The notes: generated from the sequence alone by a model not told the origin. 64,000 nt of DNA from Clostridia bacterium (GCA_017412715.1 JAFPWU010000010.1:62001-126000), one strand, 5' to 3'; numbered from the stretch's first letter, positions 1-8,956 are shown. Made by a program: numbers and translations.

Positions 1-2055
1 ATACGGCCGGTTGTTCTTCCCGTCCAGCCCGTCAATCAGGCTCAGTTCCTTCTGCAGGTAAAGATTATACTGCCTGAGCCCGATCGTGCCGGTATGGCCG
101 GACATCTTCCGGGCAAACTGCCCCACCGTCATGTAAGGGGCTCCCCCTGGATGCACGCTGGGGCTGGCCTTCATGGGGTATCCCAGCTTGATGGAATTCC
201 GGGTAGCCGTCCCGTCGGAAAGATCCAGGAAGTAAATGCGTCCGTCCTGCCCGGCGGCGATCACCTCTTTCAGGCCGGATTTCTCCTTCTTGGCCTCATA
301 CATTTCGCTCTGTTCGCGGACTTCCTTGCTCCACTTGACAATGGCAGGCTGTCCCGTCCAGCCGATGCCGTAGTAGGTCTGACCGGCTCCCTTCACGGAT
401 CCGGCCTCCGCCGTCCAGCCGAGGGACAGGTGATCCATTCCCTTCACCGTACCCACCGCCCCGTTCTGGCGGAAGGCGTCCGTCCGGAAGGTCAGCACCC
501 CCATTTTCCGCTTCGTATATTCACCCAGAACGGGCATATGAATCTTTTCCTTATCCGCCCTGGCGTACTCGACCACTTTTTTCGTTCCGTTGTAAACCAC
601 CACGGTGGAGATCAGGGAAGGATCCGCGCTTTCGGCTGCGGAAGCCGTAAGCAGAAGCCTCTCCGGGGGCGCCTCCTCGCCTTCCGCTTCCTCCGCGGTC
701 TCCCCCATCGGCGCAGAGGCGGACTCAGCGGCCGCTTCCGGTTCCGGATTCTCCTCAGAGTTCTCCTCTTCCGCCTCTTCCGCAGGCTCCGCTTCTTCCT
801 CCGCGTTCACGGTTTCCGCCGGCTCCTCCCAGGCTTCGCTGGGATCATCCGGATCGGCCCCGGTTTCCGGAACCGGGGGCAGCGCTGCCTCCTGTGCTTC
901 TCCCTCACCCAGGCCTTCCTGTTCCGCGTCGGACGCCTCATCCTCATCCGCAGGCTCCGCCTCGGGCTCCGGGGTCGGTTCAGGAGTTGCCGTAGGTTCC
1001 TCCGTGGCAAAAACCACGGGAATCTCTTCCTCGGCCTTCCCGGTTTCCTCGGCCTGCGTCTCCTTTGGAGGCAGCACCGTCACCTGCAGGGCATATTCCG
1101 TATTTTCCCAGATTTCCCCGGTCAGAACCTGCAGCGTCACCGATCCGTCATAAGGTTCCTCCGTATACCAGTTCAGCTCCCAGAGGAGCCCGTTCTCCTG
1201 AACATTGCGCAGATTATCGGTCGCAAGAGGCTCGCCGGTCTCGGCCAGCAGCCTGACGTCGGCCACGCCCTTTCCCGTCAGGGCAAAGAAATCCACCTGG
1301 GCCGGAGCCGCGTCGGAATCCTGGCCGCCAAAGATAAAGGAGATCACCTGATTATCCTGGGCAATTTCCTCCTGTCTTCCCATCAGGCCTGTCAGCCGCT
1401 GGCGAAGGCCTCCGAAGATTCCGTCCGCCGGAGACAGGAGTACCGCCAGCAGCAGGGCCGCCAGCAGCAGCAGGATCGCAATCGCCGCGATCATCCATCT
1501 GATTCCCCCGCGGGTTGGCTTCTCCTGGCGGACTGCCGGCTTTCCGCTATATCGCGGATCCCTTGGGTTTATCCCCGGGCCTTTTTCCTTCCGGAGCCTG
1601 CTGTTTTCGGCTGCGGGAGCATACCTTCCCCCCTCCCCGGCCTCCTCCTGCAGAGCCCCGCGGATCCGGTTTTCCTCGGCCAGCCGGCTTCTCCCCGCTT
1701 CGCTCATCCTGGCCCGGTCCTGGTAGCTCATGCCCATGCGGCCGGAAGCGTAGCCCACCTGTTCCCTGGGCTGGGACATCCTGTTCCTGGCGGAAAGGCG
1801 GCTCAGATCCGGAACACGGGTGGTATCCTCCTCGGACTTCTGCTGCTCCTGCTGCCTGCGGTAGCGGTTCGCTACTTCCCTGGCGGTTTCGCTGCCGGAT
1901 TCCAGCACCGGGTGATCCGTATAGCGTTCTTCCGTCTGCTCCGGCTCTTCTTCCCGGTATCTGTCAGCCCTTCTCCGCCTGCGGGGAGAGGTCTCCGGCG
2001 TTTCCTGCTCCGTCCCGCGCAATTCTTCTGTACGGACCTCTTTATTTTCGCTCAA
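1..2055 (-). CDS. Membrane-anchored protein with PQQ-like propeller domain (3' end missing)
   Basis: The gene runs off the left edge, so only the first 685 codons are present. The start is a TTG at 2055 with AAAGGAG about 9 nt upstream. Residues 1-185 are highly charged (many Arg, Glu, Gln) and presumably cytoplasmic. One hydrophobic segment follows at about 186-206. A small beta-rich region comes next, then a long Glu/Pro/Ala linker (about 340-485). The last part contains repeated 'Tyr-Gly-Ile-Gly-Trp' and 'Ala-Ala-Gly-Gln-Asp-Gly-Arg-Ile-Tyr-Phe-Leu-Asp' type strands that resemble PQQ/WD-like beta-propeller blades. This suggests a type II membrane protein presenting an extracellular propeller. 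Its substrate is unknown. It has its own promoter at 2130-2159, divergent from recD2. Confidence 0.7.
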   Translation of the reverse strand, partial: MSENKEVRTEELRGTEQETPETSPRRRRRADRYREEEPEQTEERYTDHPVLESGSETAREVANRYRRQQEQQKSEEDTTRVPDLSRLSARNRMSQPREQVGYASGRMGMSYQDRARMSEAGRSRLAEENRIRGALQEEAGEGGRYAPAAENSRLRKEKGPGINPRDPRYSGKPAVRQEKPTRGGIRWMIAAIAILLLLAALLLAVLLSPADGIFGGLRQRLTGLMGRQEEIAQDNQVISFIFGGQDSDAAPAQVDFFALTGKGVADVRLLAETGEPLATDNLRNVQENGLLWELNWYTEEPYDGSVTLQVLTGEIWENTEYALQVTVLPPKETQAEETGKAEEEIPVVFATEEPTATPEPTPEPEAEPADEDEASDAEQEGLGEGEAQEAALPPVPETGADPDDPSEAWEEPAETVNAEEEAEPAEEAEEENSEENPEPEAAAESASAPMGETAEEAEGEEAPPERLLLTASAAESADPSLISTVVVYNGTKKVVEYARADKEKIHMPVLGEYTKRKMGVLTFRTDAFRQNGAVGTVKGMDHLSLGWTAEAGSVKGAGQTYYGIGWTGQPAIVKWSKEVREQSEMYEAKKEKSGLKEVIAAGQDGRIYFLDLSDGTATRNSIKLGYPMKASPSVHPGGAPYMTVGQFARKMSGHTGTIGLRQYNLYLQKELSLIDGLDGKNNRPY

Positions 2056-2129
2056 AGCTCAATACTCCTTTGCGTAATTCCCAAATATAGCCCTCAAAAA
2101 AGCATGCGAAGGCAAACTCATCCGTATGC

Positions 2130-2159
2130 ATTATATACCAAACCTTTTCCCCATGACAA
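2130..2159 (-). promoter_or_regulatory. Sigma-A-type promoter for the propeller protein
   Basis: On the minus strand, TTGTCA is followed by an 18-nt spacer and a perfect TATAAT. The -10 lies about 75 nt upstream of the TTG start at 2055. This is read directly from the sequence; activity is inferred. Confidence 0.6.
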
Positions 2160-2217
2160 TACGGGAATTTTATGATAGGATAGGTCCGGTATTCCTGAAC
2201 CACCCCGCAGCGCGTGA

Positions 2218-2264
2218 GGAAGCACTGAATAAATGCCCCCTGGCTGAAAACCTTCTGAGGGAGA
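2218..2264 (+). repeat. Half copy of the dispersed fold-back repeat
   Basis: The segment starts GGAAGCACTGAATAAATGCC and runs through GGCTGAAAAC to CTGAGGGAG. It matches the first half of the full copies at 12631-12741 and 51949-52057. The second half is absent because recD2 begins at 2272. The CTGAGGGAG end of the repeat supplies the Shine-Dalgarno sequence of recD2. Confidence 0.6.
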
Positions 2265-2271
2265 AGATGGT

Positions 2272-4491
2272 ATGGAGAAACTGGAAGCCAGTATCCTGGG
2301 AACCGTTTTCCGCAATGAGGAAAACGGTTATTCCGTCGTGCATGTGCAGGCGGGGCGCAGGGAGCATACTGTTGTCGGCAATCTTCCCGAACTGAACCCC
2401 GGAGAGCAGGCCGTTTTCTCCGGGGAATGGGTGGAACACAAGGCCTACGGTCCCCAGTTTAAATGCACCGGCTGTGAAATCCTGATGCCTACTACCCTCC
2501 TGGGAATTGAACGGTACCTCGGCGGCGGATCGGTTCGGGGCCTCGGGCCCGCCACCGCGCATCTGATCGTGGAGCACTTCGGAGAGGAAACTCTCACCGT
2601 TCTGGCGGAGCATCCGGACCGGCTGACCGAAATCTCCGGGATTGGCAGCAAGAGGGCCGCAATGATCGCGGAGAGCTTCGCTTCCCAGCAGGGGGAGCGC
2701 CAGGCCATCATCTATCTGCAGTCTTACGGCATACCTCCCGCCCTGGCCATCCGGATCGCCCATGCTTATGGGGTCAATACGAGGGAAATTGTTCAGCAGA
2801 ATCCCTACCGTCTCTGCGATGATCTGGAGGGCGTGGGGTTCCGCACGGCGGACCGGATCGGCATCGCCCTGGGATTTCCGCCCGACGGGGACAGCCGCAT
2901 CCGCAGCGCCCTTCTCTATCTGCTGCAGGAGGCGGCCGAAGGATCAGGCCACTGCTATCTGCCCGAGGACATCCTGCTCCGGCAGGGAACAGGCCTGCTG
3001 CAGGTATCCGGGGAAAAATGCTCCAATGTGCTGACCCGGCTGCTGCTTTGCCGGGACCTGACCGCGGAGATGGACGGGGAGGATACGGTCCGCCGCATCT
3101 ATCTGACGGACTTTTACCAGGCGGAAAAAGAGGTGACCCGCCGAATCCGCGAGCTCATGGCCTCCGTTCAGGCGGGTTCCTGGCCCCATGCCGGCCGGGC
3201 GATCTCCAGATTTGAAAGGGAGCACCATATCCAGTTCTCTCCCCGGCAGCGGGAGGCCATCGTCCAGGCGCTGGAAAACGGGGTCTTCGTCATTACGGGA
3301 GGACCCGGCACCGGAAAAACCACCATCATCAACTGCATTCTCTCCCTCCTGTCCGAGGAGCACGAGCCCCTGCTCTGTGCGCCCACAGGCCGGGCGGCCA
3401 AGCGCATGACGGAGGCCACAGGAGAGAATGCCATGACCATTCACCGGCTGCTGGAATACAACGGGGAAGCCCGCACCTTCTCCCGCAACCGGGACAATCC
3501 GCTGGAAGCGGACTGCATCATCGCGGATGAAGCCTCCATGATTGATCTCTCCCTGATGAGATCCCTGCTGCGGGCCATTTCCTCCGGTTCCCGGCTGCTC
3601 CTGGTGGGGGACGCGGACCAGCTGCCCTCCGTCGGAGCCGGAAACGTGCTGGGGGATATTCTGGAGAGCGGAACAGTCCCCTGCGTCCGGCTGACGGATA
3701 TCTACCGGCAGAGCGAGCAGAGCCGCATCGTGCTGAACGCCCACCTGATCAACCGGGGAGAGATGCCGCTGCTGAATGAAAAGGGCACTGACTTTTTTTT
3801 CGAACGCAAGCCCCTGCTGCGGGAGGCCGCCGCCTCCGTCGTGGCGCTGGTGCGGGACCGGCTGCCGAAATACCTGCATTATGATCCCCGGCGCGCCTCT
3901 TCCCTGGCCATGCGGAACATCCAGGTGCTGGCCCCCGGCAGGAAGGGGGAATGCGGGGTAAACAACCTGAATCTGCTGCTTCAGGAAGCGCTGAATCCTC
4001 CCTCCCGTCAGAAGCCGGAGCTCACCTGGGGAGAGAATATCTTCCGGGTCGGAGATAAGGTCATTCAGACCCGGAACAACTATGATCTCATCTGGCGGAA
4101 GAAAACCGCCGACGGCCTGGAGGACGGCACGGGCATCTTCAACGGGGATATCGGGTTCATTACGATGGTAGATCCCGGAGAACATCTGCTCTCCGTCACC
4201 TTCGAGGATGACCGGGAGGTCCTCTACAGCTCCGGAGACCTGGAAGACCTGAGCCTGGCCTACTGTCTTTCCGTTCACAAGAGCCAGGGAAGCGAATTCC
4301 CTGCCGTGGTGATGCCGGTCACCGGGGGCCCGCCCATGCTCCTGACCCGAAATCTGTTCTATACCGCTCTGACCCGGGCGAGAACCCTGGTGGTGCTGGT
4401 GGGCACGGAAGAAGTGATCCGGGCCATGGTGGAAAACGACCATATCACCCGGCGCTATACCACGCTCTCGCAGCGGCTGAAAGGAGGTTAA
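2272..4491 (+). CDS. recD2: ATP-dependent DNA helicase RecD2
   Basis: The 739-residue product matches the RecD2 (RecD-like, SF1B, 5'-3') helicases of bacteria without RecBCD-type RecD. The N-terminal half carries the OB-like domain and helix-hairpin-helix segments (Gly-Leu-Gly-Pro-Ala-Thr near residue 92, Ile-Ser-Gly-Ile-Gly-Ser near 125). The helicase core begins near 325: Walker A GGPGTGKT at about 343-350, motif II Asp-Glu-Ala-Ser near 420, motif III GDADQLPSVGAGN near 445, and the C-terminal VHKSQGSEF motif near 667. Length is typical. The ATG start is preceded by GAGGGAG, which belongs to a truncated intergenic repeat. It is followed after 3 nt by the pseudouridine synthase gene, so the two are probably co-transcribed. 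The likely role is DNA repair and replication-fork processing. Confidence 0.95.
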   Translation: MEKLEASILGTVFRNEENGYSVVHVQAGRREHTVVGNLPELNPGEQAVFSGEWVEHKAYGPQFKCTGCEILMPTTLLGIERYLGGGSVRGLGPATAHLIVEHFGEETLTVLAEHPDRLTEISGIGSKRAAMIAESFASQQGERQAIIYLQSYGIPPALAIRIAHAYGVNTREIVQQNPYRLCDDLEGVGFRTADRIGIALGFPPDGDSRIRSALLYLLQEAAEGSGHCYLPEDILLRQGTGLLQVSGEKCSNVLTRLLLCRDLTAEMDGEDTVRRIYLTDFYQAEKEVTRRIRELMASVQAGSWPHAGRAISRFEREHHIQFSPRQREAIVQALENGVFVITGGPGTGKTTIINCILSLLSEEHEPLLCAPTGRAAKRMTEATGENAMTIHRLLEYNGEARTFSRNRDNPLEADCIIADEASMIDLSLMRSLLRAISSGSRLLLVGDADQLPSVGAGNVLGDILESGTVPCVRLTDIYRQSEQSRIVLNAHLINRGEMPLLNEKGTDFFFERKPLLREAAASVVALVRDRLPKYLHYDPRRASSLAMRNIQVLAPGRKGECGVNNLNLLLQEALNPPSRQKPELTWGENIFRVGDKVIQTRNNYDLIWRKKTADGLEDGTGIFNGDIGFITMVDPGEHLLSVTFEDDREVLYSSGDLEDLSLAYCLSVHKSQGSEFPAVVMPVTGGPPMLLTRNLFYTALTRARTLVVLVGTEEVIRAMVENDHITRRYTTLSQRLKGG

Positions 4492-4494
4492 TCG

Positions 4495-5406
4495 ATGGCA
4501 GAAACAATCATCCGTATCCCCGGGGACGGGCGCCGCGCGGATCTCCTGCTGAGCGAGGCCTCCGGGCTGAGCCGCAGCCGGATAGCCGGTCTCATGGCGG
4601 ATGGCGCCTGCACGCTTTCCGGGAAGGTCTGCCTGAAGGCCGGAACAAAGGCCGCGCCCGGGCAGGAGCTGCTGCTGGTCATTCCGGAACCGAAGCCCGC
4701 CCTTCCCCAGGAGGAAGCGCTTCCTCTGGAAATCCTGTATCAGGACGAGGATCTGGCGGTGGTCATCAAGCCCCGGGGCATGGTCACCCATCCTGCCGCC
4801 GGGCACGGATCCGGCACGCTGGTCAACGCCCTGCTCCATCATCTGGATTCCCTGGGCGGTATCGGAGGGGAACTTCGGCCGGGCATCGTGCACCGGCTGG
4901 ACAAGGATACCTCCGGAATCATGATCGTGGCCAAAAATGACGAAAGCCAGCAGGCCCTGAGCCGGATGCTGGCGGAGCGAAGGATCGAGAAGCATTATCG
5001 GGCGATGGTGGAAGGGGCCATGAAGGAGTCCTCCGGCCGTATCGAGCTGCCCATCGGCCGGAGCACAAAGGATCGGAAAAAGATGGCTGTGGATCCTGAG
5101 GGCCGGGAGGCCGTCACGGAGTGGCAAACCCTTTCCGAGGGGAAAAGCTGCACCCTGCTGGACGTACACATTCTGACGGGGCGGACCCATCAGATCCGGG
5201 TTCATATGAAGGCAGCCGGCCATCCCGTCTGCGGGGATCCCCTGTATGGATGGGAAAAGGGCGTACGGGTTCCCTGCCTGATGCTTCATGCCTTCTCCCT
5301 CCGCTTTGCCCACCCCCGTACCGGGGCGGAGCTTTTCTTCGAAGCCCCCCTGCCGGAGGATTTTCAAAAGGGCCTTCGCGCCGGCGGCATTATTCTCCCC
5401 TCCTGA
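4495..5406 (+). CDS. RluA-family 23S rRNA pseudouridine synthase (RluD-like)
   Basis: The 303-residue protein has an N-terminal S4 RNA-binding domain (about 14-75) followed by the pseudouridine synthase fold. The catalytic motif HRLDKDTSG is intact, with the Asp nucleophile at about residue 142. Downstream motifs (GRSTKDRKKM, TGRTHQIRVHM, GDPLYG) are those of the RluA/RluD family, which isomerises uridines in 23S rRNA. The Shine-Dalgarno AAAGGAGG overlaps the recD2 stop and the intergenic gap is 3 nt, indicating coupled expression. RluD is the best guess within the family, but target specificity cannot be told from sequence. Confidence 0.92.
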   Translation: MAETIIRIPGDGRRADLLLSEASGLSRSRIAGLMADGACTLSGKVCLKAGTKAAPGQELLLVIPEPKPALPQEEALPLEILYQDEDLAVVIKPRGMVTHPAAGHGSGTLVNALLHHLDSLGGIGGELRPGIVHRLDKDTSGIMIVAKNDESQQALSRMLAERRIEKHYRAMVEGAMKESSGRIELPIGRSTKDRKKMAVDPEGREAVTEWQTLSEGKSCTLLDVHILTGRTHQIRVHMKAAGHPVCGDPLYGWEKGVRVPCLMLHAFSLRFAHPRTGAELFFEAPLPEDFQKGLRAGGIILPS

Positions 5407-5502
5407 CGCGGCAGTTTCTCCAGTGCTGTTCTTCATTGGAAAGCGCAGCTGTTCAGCATTTCCTTCCGAAAAATCAACAGGAGAACTGATCCGACCTTTC
5501 GC

Positions 5503-5534
5503 GCTGACGCAGGGGCTTTTCCCCCTGTTTCAGC
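5503..5534. terminator. Stem-loop between convergent genes
   Basis: GCTGACGCAGGGG pairs with CCCCCTGTTTCAGC around a CTTTT loop, with two mismatched positions. It sits between the convergent pseudouridine synthase and lspA genes and overlaps the lspA stop codon. There is no clear T-run on either strand, so it is a weak, possibly bidirectional terminator. Confidence 0.35.
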
Positions 5535-5973
5535 GTGAATTTCTCCGCAACAGATCCGCCATGATCAGCCCGCATCCGGCCACGAGGAAAATATCCGCCA
5601 CATTAAAAACGGCAAAACGGACAAAGAGGAATTCAAACAGGTCCGGAACATAGCCGGTCAGAAGGCGGTCCGTCAGATTTCCTGCCCCGCCACCCAGCAT
5701 CATCATCAGTCCCACCCGCGTCAGGCGGGAAAGGGGCTGATCTTTCAGGAGCAGAAACGCGCCGGCGATCAGCACCAGGCTGAGCGCGCCCAGCAGCCAG
5801 GGCTTTCCGCTGAATAAAGAAAACGCCATGCCGGTGTTTCTGGCGGGATACAGGCCCAGGATTCCCGGAATCAGCACCGCCCCTTCCGGAGGGATCCTGT
5901 TCCAGAACATCTTGGCCGCCCGATCCGCCGCAAACACCAGCAGGGCGATCCAGCATGGATTTTTCGTTTTCAT
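5530..5973 (-). CDS. lspA: Signal peptidase II (lipoprotein signal peptidase)
   Basis: This 147-residue polytopic protein has four hydrophobic segments. It carries the catalytic aspartates of the family in GNLTDR (about residue 101) and FNVADIF (about 123), plus the conserved ARNTGMAFSLF segment. It cleaves the signal peptide of diacylglyceryl-modified prolipoproteins in the membrane. At least one lipoprotein substrate is encoded here, the lipobox protein at 25920-27695. It is the last gene of a unit with aspartate kinase and rmlD; the gap to rmlD is 17 nt. Confidence 0.93.
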   Translation of the reverse strand: MKTKNPCWIALLVFAADRAAKMFWNRIPPEGAVLIPGILGLYPARNTGMAFSLFSGKPWLLGALSLVLIAGAFLLLKDQPLSRLTRVGLMMMLGGGAGNLTDRLLTGYVPDLFEFLFVRFAVFNVADIFLVAGCGLIMADLLRRNSR

Positions 5974-5990
5974 GGCTTGCGATTCCGGTC

Positions 5991-6875
5991 TCAGGCCAGG
6001 GACTGACCGGCCTCCCGGGCCGTAAACTCCTCCTGTGCCAGCTTCTTCAGGAAGCGCTCCAGCGCGTCCTCCACCGTGGGCATGGGTGCGATCCCCGCCG
6101 CCTTCAGAGACTCCGGGGACATGCGGGAATTTTTAGGACGGCGGGCGGGAGTAGGATATTCGCTGGACGGCACGGGAAGCACCCGGCAGTCAATGCCGCT
6201 TCCTTCCATGATCATCCGGGCGAAGTCCGCCCAGGACATATATCCCTCGTTCGTTACATGATAGATTCCGAATTTCTCCGTGGGAATCAGATCACAGATC
6301 ACCCGGGCCACATCCTCGGAAAAGGTAGGCGAACCGATCTGGTCGTTCACCACCCGAACCTCCGAACGGGTTTTCCCCAGGCGGCGCATGGTGCGCACAA
6401 AGTTATTTCCGTGGAGGCCGTACAGCCAGGAGATGCGCAGCAGAAAATACCGCTTCATCAGGCTGCGAACCGCCGTCTCGCCCTGGACCTTGCTCAGGCC
6501 GTATACATTCTGGGGATCGTAGGGATCGTCCGTCTTCCAGGGTTCCTCGCCTTTTCCGGAAAAAACGTAATCCGTGGAAATATAGACCAGCTTGGCCCCG
6601 ACGCTCAGAGCCGCGCGTACCACGTTCATGGTTCCGTTCCCGTTCACGGCCGCGCAGACCTGCGGCTCGCTTTCCGCCTTATCCACCGCGGTATAGGCGG
6701 CGCAATGCACTATCACGTCCGGACGGTATTCCTGGACATATGCCTTCACAGCCGGGCCGTCCAGCAGATCAAAATCCTGCAGATCGACCCCGCGGCATTC
6801 AATATCGCGCTTTTCCAGCTGCTGGACCACATCCCAGCCCAGCTGGCCGTTATATCCGGTTACCAGTACCCTCAT
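5991..6875 (-). CDS. rmlD: dTDP-4-dehydrorhamnose reductase
   Basis: The 294-residue short-chain dehydrogenase starts with the Rossmann motif VTGYNGQLG. It has YISTDYVFSG and the catalytic Tyr-x-x-x-Lys in YGLSKVQGE (about 127-131), plus the RISWLYG and GSPTFSEDVA motifs typical of RmlD. It makes dTDP-L-rhamnose from the 4-keto intermediate for cell-surface polysaccharide. The other rml genes are not in this window. It starts 5 nt after the aspartate kinase stop codon. Length is normal. Confidence 0.92.
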   Translation of the reverse strand: MRVLVTGYNGQLGWDVVQQLEKRDIECRGVDLQDFDLLDGPAVKAYVQEYRPDVIVHCAAYTAVDKAESEPQVCAAVNGNGTMNVVRAALSVGAKLVYISTDYVFSGKGEEPWKTDDPYDPQNVYGLSKVQGETAVRSLMKRYFLLRISWLYGLHGNNFVRTMRRLGKTRSEVRVVNDQIGSPTFSEDVARVICDLIPTEKFGIYHVTNEGYMSWADFARMIMEGSGIDCRVLPVPSSEYPTPARRPKNSRMSPESLKAAGIAPMPTVEDALERFLKKLAQEEFTAREAGQSLA

Positions 6876-6880
6876 GATGC

Positions 6881-8203
6881 TTACCCCACAAATTCGTGAT
6901 AGATCGCGCGGATGGTCGCTTCGAAGTCGCTGTCGTTCACCCCGACGATAATGCTCAGCTCGCTGGAGCCCTGGTCGATCATCCGTACATTGATGCGGGC
7001 ACGGCTCATCGCGGAGAACAGCCGGGCCGCGGTGCCGCAGTTGTGCACCATGCCCCGGCCTACCGTGGCAATAATGGCCATGTTATCCCCGACGGAGACG
7101 GATCCGCTTCCCCGGACCATCTCCTCCAGCCTGGAAATGATCTCCCCGCGATGTTCCTCCAGCAGCTCGCTCTTCACCACCACGCACATGGAATCAATGC
7201 CGGTGGGCATATGCTCGAAGGGAATTCCATATTCCTCCAGCACGGAAAGCACGCTCCGCCCGAAGCCCACCTCGCTGTTCATCATGTTCTTCTCAACAGA
7301 GATGACACTGTATCCCTTATGCCCGGCGATCCCGGTGATCGTAGGCACGGAAATCTCGTTGGGCGCGTTTTTGCTGATGATGGTTCCGGGATGATAGGGC
7401 TTGTTGGTATTCCGGATATTCGTAGGAATTCCCGCACGGTGCACCGGGAACATGGCATCCTCGTGCAGCACGGAAGCGCCCATATGGCTCAACTCCCGCA
7501 GTTCCTTATAGGTGATGGAGGAAATCTCCGCCGGGCCCTCTACAATGCGGGGATCCGCCATCAGGAAGCCGGAGACGTCCGTCCAGTTTTCATACACATC
7601 CGCGTTTACCGCCCGGGCCACCAGGGCGCCGGTGATATCGCTGCCGCCCCGGGAGAAGGTAACCACCTCGCCGTCCGCCTTCGCGCCGTAGAACCCCGGC
7701 ACCACGGAAGGTCTCCCGTCCTTCAGCAGATCCGAAAGCAGCTCCTGGGTCTTTTCATCGTCCAGCGTGCCGTCCTCCCGGAATCGGACGCCCCTTGCGG
7801 CATCCACAAATTCCCAGCCCAGATAGTCAGCGATCAGCAGGCCGCAGAGATATTCTCCCCGGCTGGCGCACCAGTCCCGGGTCCTGCCCTCCCGGATTCC
7901 CTGAGCCACCTCTTCCAGCGCCTTCTGGATATCCACCTTCAGGTGCAGCATCTGGGCAATGGAAAGATACCGCTCCCGAATCTTGATAAACTGATCCTCA
8001 AAGGGTCTTCCTTCCGCGGCCAGCTCATAGCAGAGGTACAGCAGATCCGTCACCTTTTCATCCGAAGGAAAACGCTTCCCCGGCGCGCTGGGCACCAGAT
8101 ACCTTCTGGTGGGTTCCAGCTCCAGAATGCTGCGCACTTTGCGGAATTGCTCATCATTCGCCAGGCTGCTGCCTCCGAACTTGGTGACGATACATTCAAG
8201 CAC
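6881..8203 (-). CDS. Aspartate kinase (monofunctional, ACT-regulated)
   Basis: The 440-residue enzyme phosphorylates L-aspartate, the first step to lysine, threonine, methionine and diaminopimelate. KFGGSS at the N-terminus, the FSRGGSDITG substrate/ATP segment and WTDVSG are intact. Two ACT modules occupy about 300-440 and imply feedback control by amino acids. The GTG at 8203 is chosen because GGAGG lies 9 nt upstream; an in-frame ATG 27 nt earlier would overlap that Shine-Dalgarno. A consensus promoter at 8239-8267 overlaps the end of the comF-like gene. It heads a unit with rmlD and lspA. Confidence 0.93.
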   Translation of the reverse strand: MLECIVTKFGGSSLANDEQFRKVRSILELEPTRRYLVPSAPGKRFPSDEKVTDLLYLCYELAAEGRPFEDQFIKIRERYLSIAQMLHLKVDIQKALEEVAQGIREGRTRDWCASRGEYLCGLLIADYLGWEFVDAARGVRFREDGTLDDEKTQELLSDLLKDGRPSVVPGFYGAKADGEVVTFSRGGSDITGALVARAVNADVYENWTDVSGFLMADPRIVEGPAEISSITYKELRELSHMGASVLHEDAMFPVHRAGIPTNIRNTNKPYHPGTIISKNAPNEISVPTITGIAGHKGYSVISVEKNMMNSEVGFGRSVLSVLEEYGIPFEHMPTGIDSMCVVVKSELLEEHRGEIISRLEEMVRGSGSVSVGDNMAIIATVGRGMVHNCGTAARLFSAMSRARINVRMIDQGSSELSIIVGVNDSDFEATIRAIYHEFVG

Positions 8204-8238
8204 GAAAAAAGACCTCCTCTTTCCGGTCATACCCGGCT

Positions 8239-8267
8239 ATTTTACCAACCGCCTGCTGAACTGTCAA
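8239..8267 (-). promoter_or_regulatory. Sigma-A-type promoter for aspartate kinase-rmlD-lspA
   Basis: TTGACA (8262-8267), a 17-nt spacer and TAAAAT (8239-8244) read on the minus strand. The TGA inside the -35 hexamer is the stop codon of the upstream comF-like gene. The leader to the GTG start is about 30 nt. Confidence 0.72.
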
Positions 8268-8956
8268 GATTTCGAACTGGTCGCTTTCGTGGCCGTAAGC
8301 ACCATGATATCAGTCGCTCCGCCTTTCCGCAGCGCGTCAATGCAGCGGGAGGCTGTGGTCCCGGTGGTCAGCACATCGTCCACCAGCAGCACCGGGAAAG
8401 AAATCCTCCCCGCCGGAAGAAACGCGTTTTTCAGATTCTGCCGCCGCTGGCTCTCCTTCAGCCTGGCCTGAGGTCTGTCATTTCCTCTCCGGGTCAGCAG
8501 CGGGCGGCAGGGCCGCCCCAGCTCCCGGGCCATGGCCTCCGCCAGCAGTTTTCCGTGGTCCACTCCCCGCTCCAGGATTCGTCCTTTCGGCCCCGGCACC
8601 CAGGTCACCACGGTATCCGGCGAGAGCGCAGGAAAATATGCGGGACGGGTCTGCAGAATCGCTGCAAGCTCCGCGGCCGCCCGGCTTTCCGCCCCATGTT
8701 TCAGCCGAAGGATCAGCGTTCTGGGAATGCCCCTGTGGGGCCGCATGCTCCAGAAGGGAACCCCGCCGACCTCGCCGGTTTCCCAGCTCTCCAGCAGGTC
8801 TCCCTCTCTCAGATCCCGCCGGCAGTCCGGACAGAGGGTGTTTCCGTCGGAGATCCTGCCGCAGTTCAGGCACAACGCGCCCTCCGGATAAAGAATCTCC
8901 CGGAGAAGGACCCGGGCCCGCCGGAAGGCCTCCATGATTCCGTCTCTCCAGCTCAT
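8264..8956 (-). CDS. ComF-family phosphoribosyltransferase-like protein
   Basis: The 230-residue protein has an N-terminal zinc-finger-like pair (CLNCG and CPDC, about residues 24-41) and a C-terminal phosphoribosyltransferase domain. The PRPP-binding motif is VLLVDDVLTTGTTA (near 190). This is the ComFC/ComF architecture, associated with natural competence and DNA processing in Bacillota, although many hosts have it outside com operons. Its ATG overlaps the mfd stop as ATGA, so the two are translationally coupled. Its own stop codon is embedded in the promoter of the next gene. Confidence 0.88.
   Translation of the reverse strand: MSWRDGIMEAFRRARVLLREILYPEGALCLNCGRISDGNTLCPDCRRDLREGDLLESWETGEVGGVPFWSMRPHRGIPRTLILRLKHGAESRAAAELAAILQTRPAYFPALSPDTVVTWVPGPKGRILERGVDHGKLLAEAMARELGRPCRPLLTRRGNDRPQARLKESQRRQNLKNAFLPAGRISFPVLLVDDVLTTGTTASRCIDALRKGGATDIMVLTATKATSSKS

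Noticed and set aside
94..2175. Long rightward frame opposite the propeller protein
   Set aside because: It is a shadow: the opposite strand has a clear Shine-Dalgarno, membrane helix and domain structure, and this frame's product is Arg/Leu-rich with no domains.
2944..5436. Long leftward frame opposite recD2 and the pseudouridine synthase gene
   Set aside because: The plus strand encodes intact family motifs in two adjacent genes; this frame is antisense noise of GC-rich DNA.
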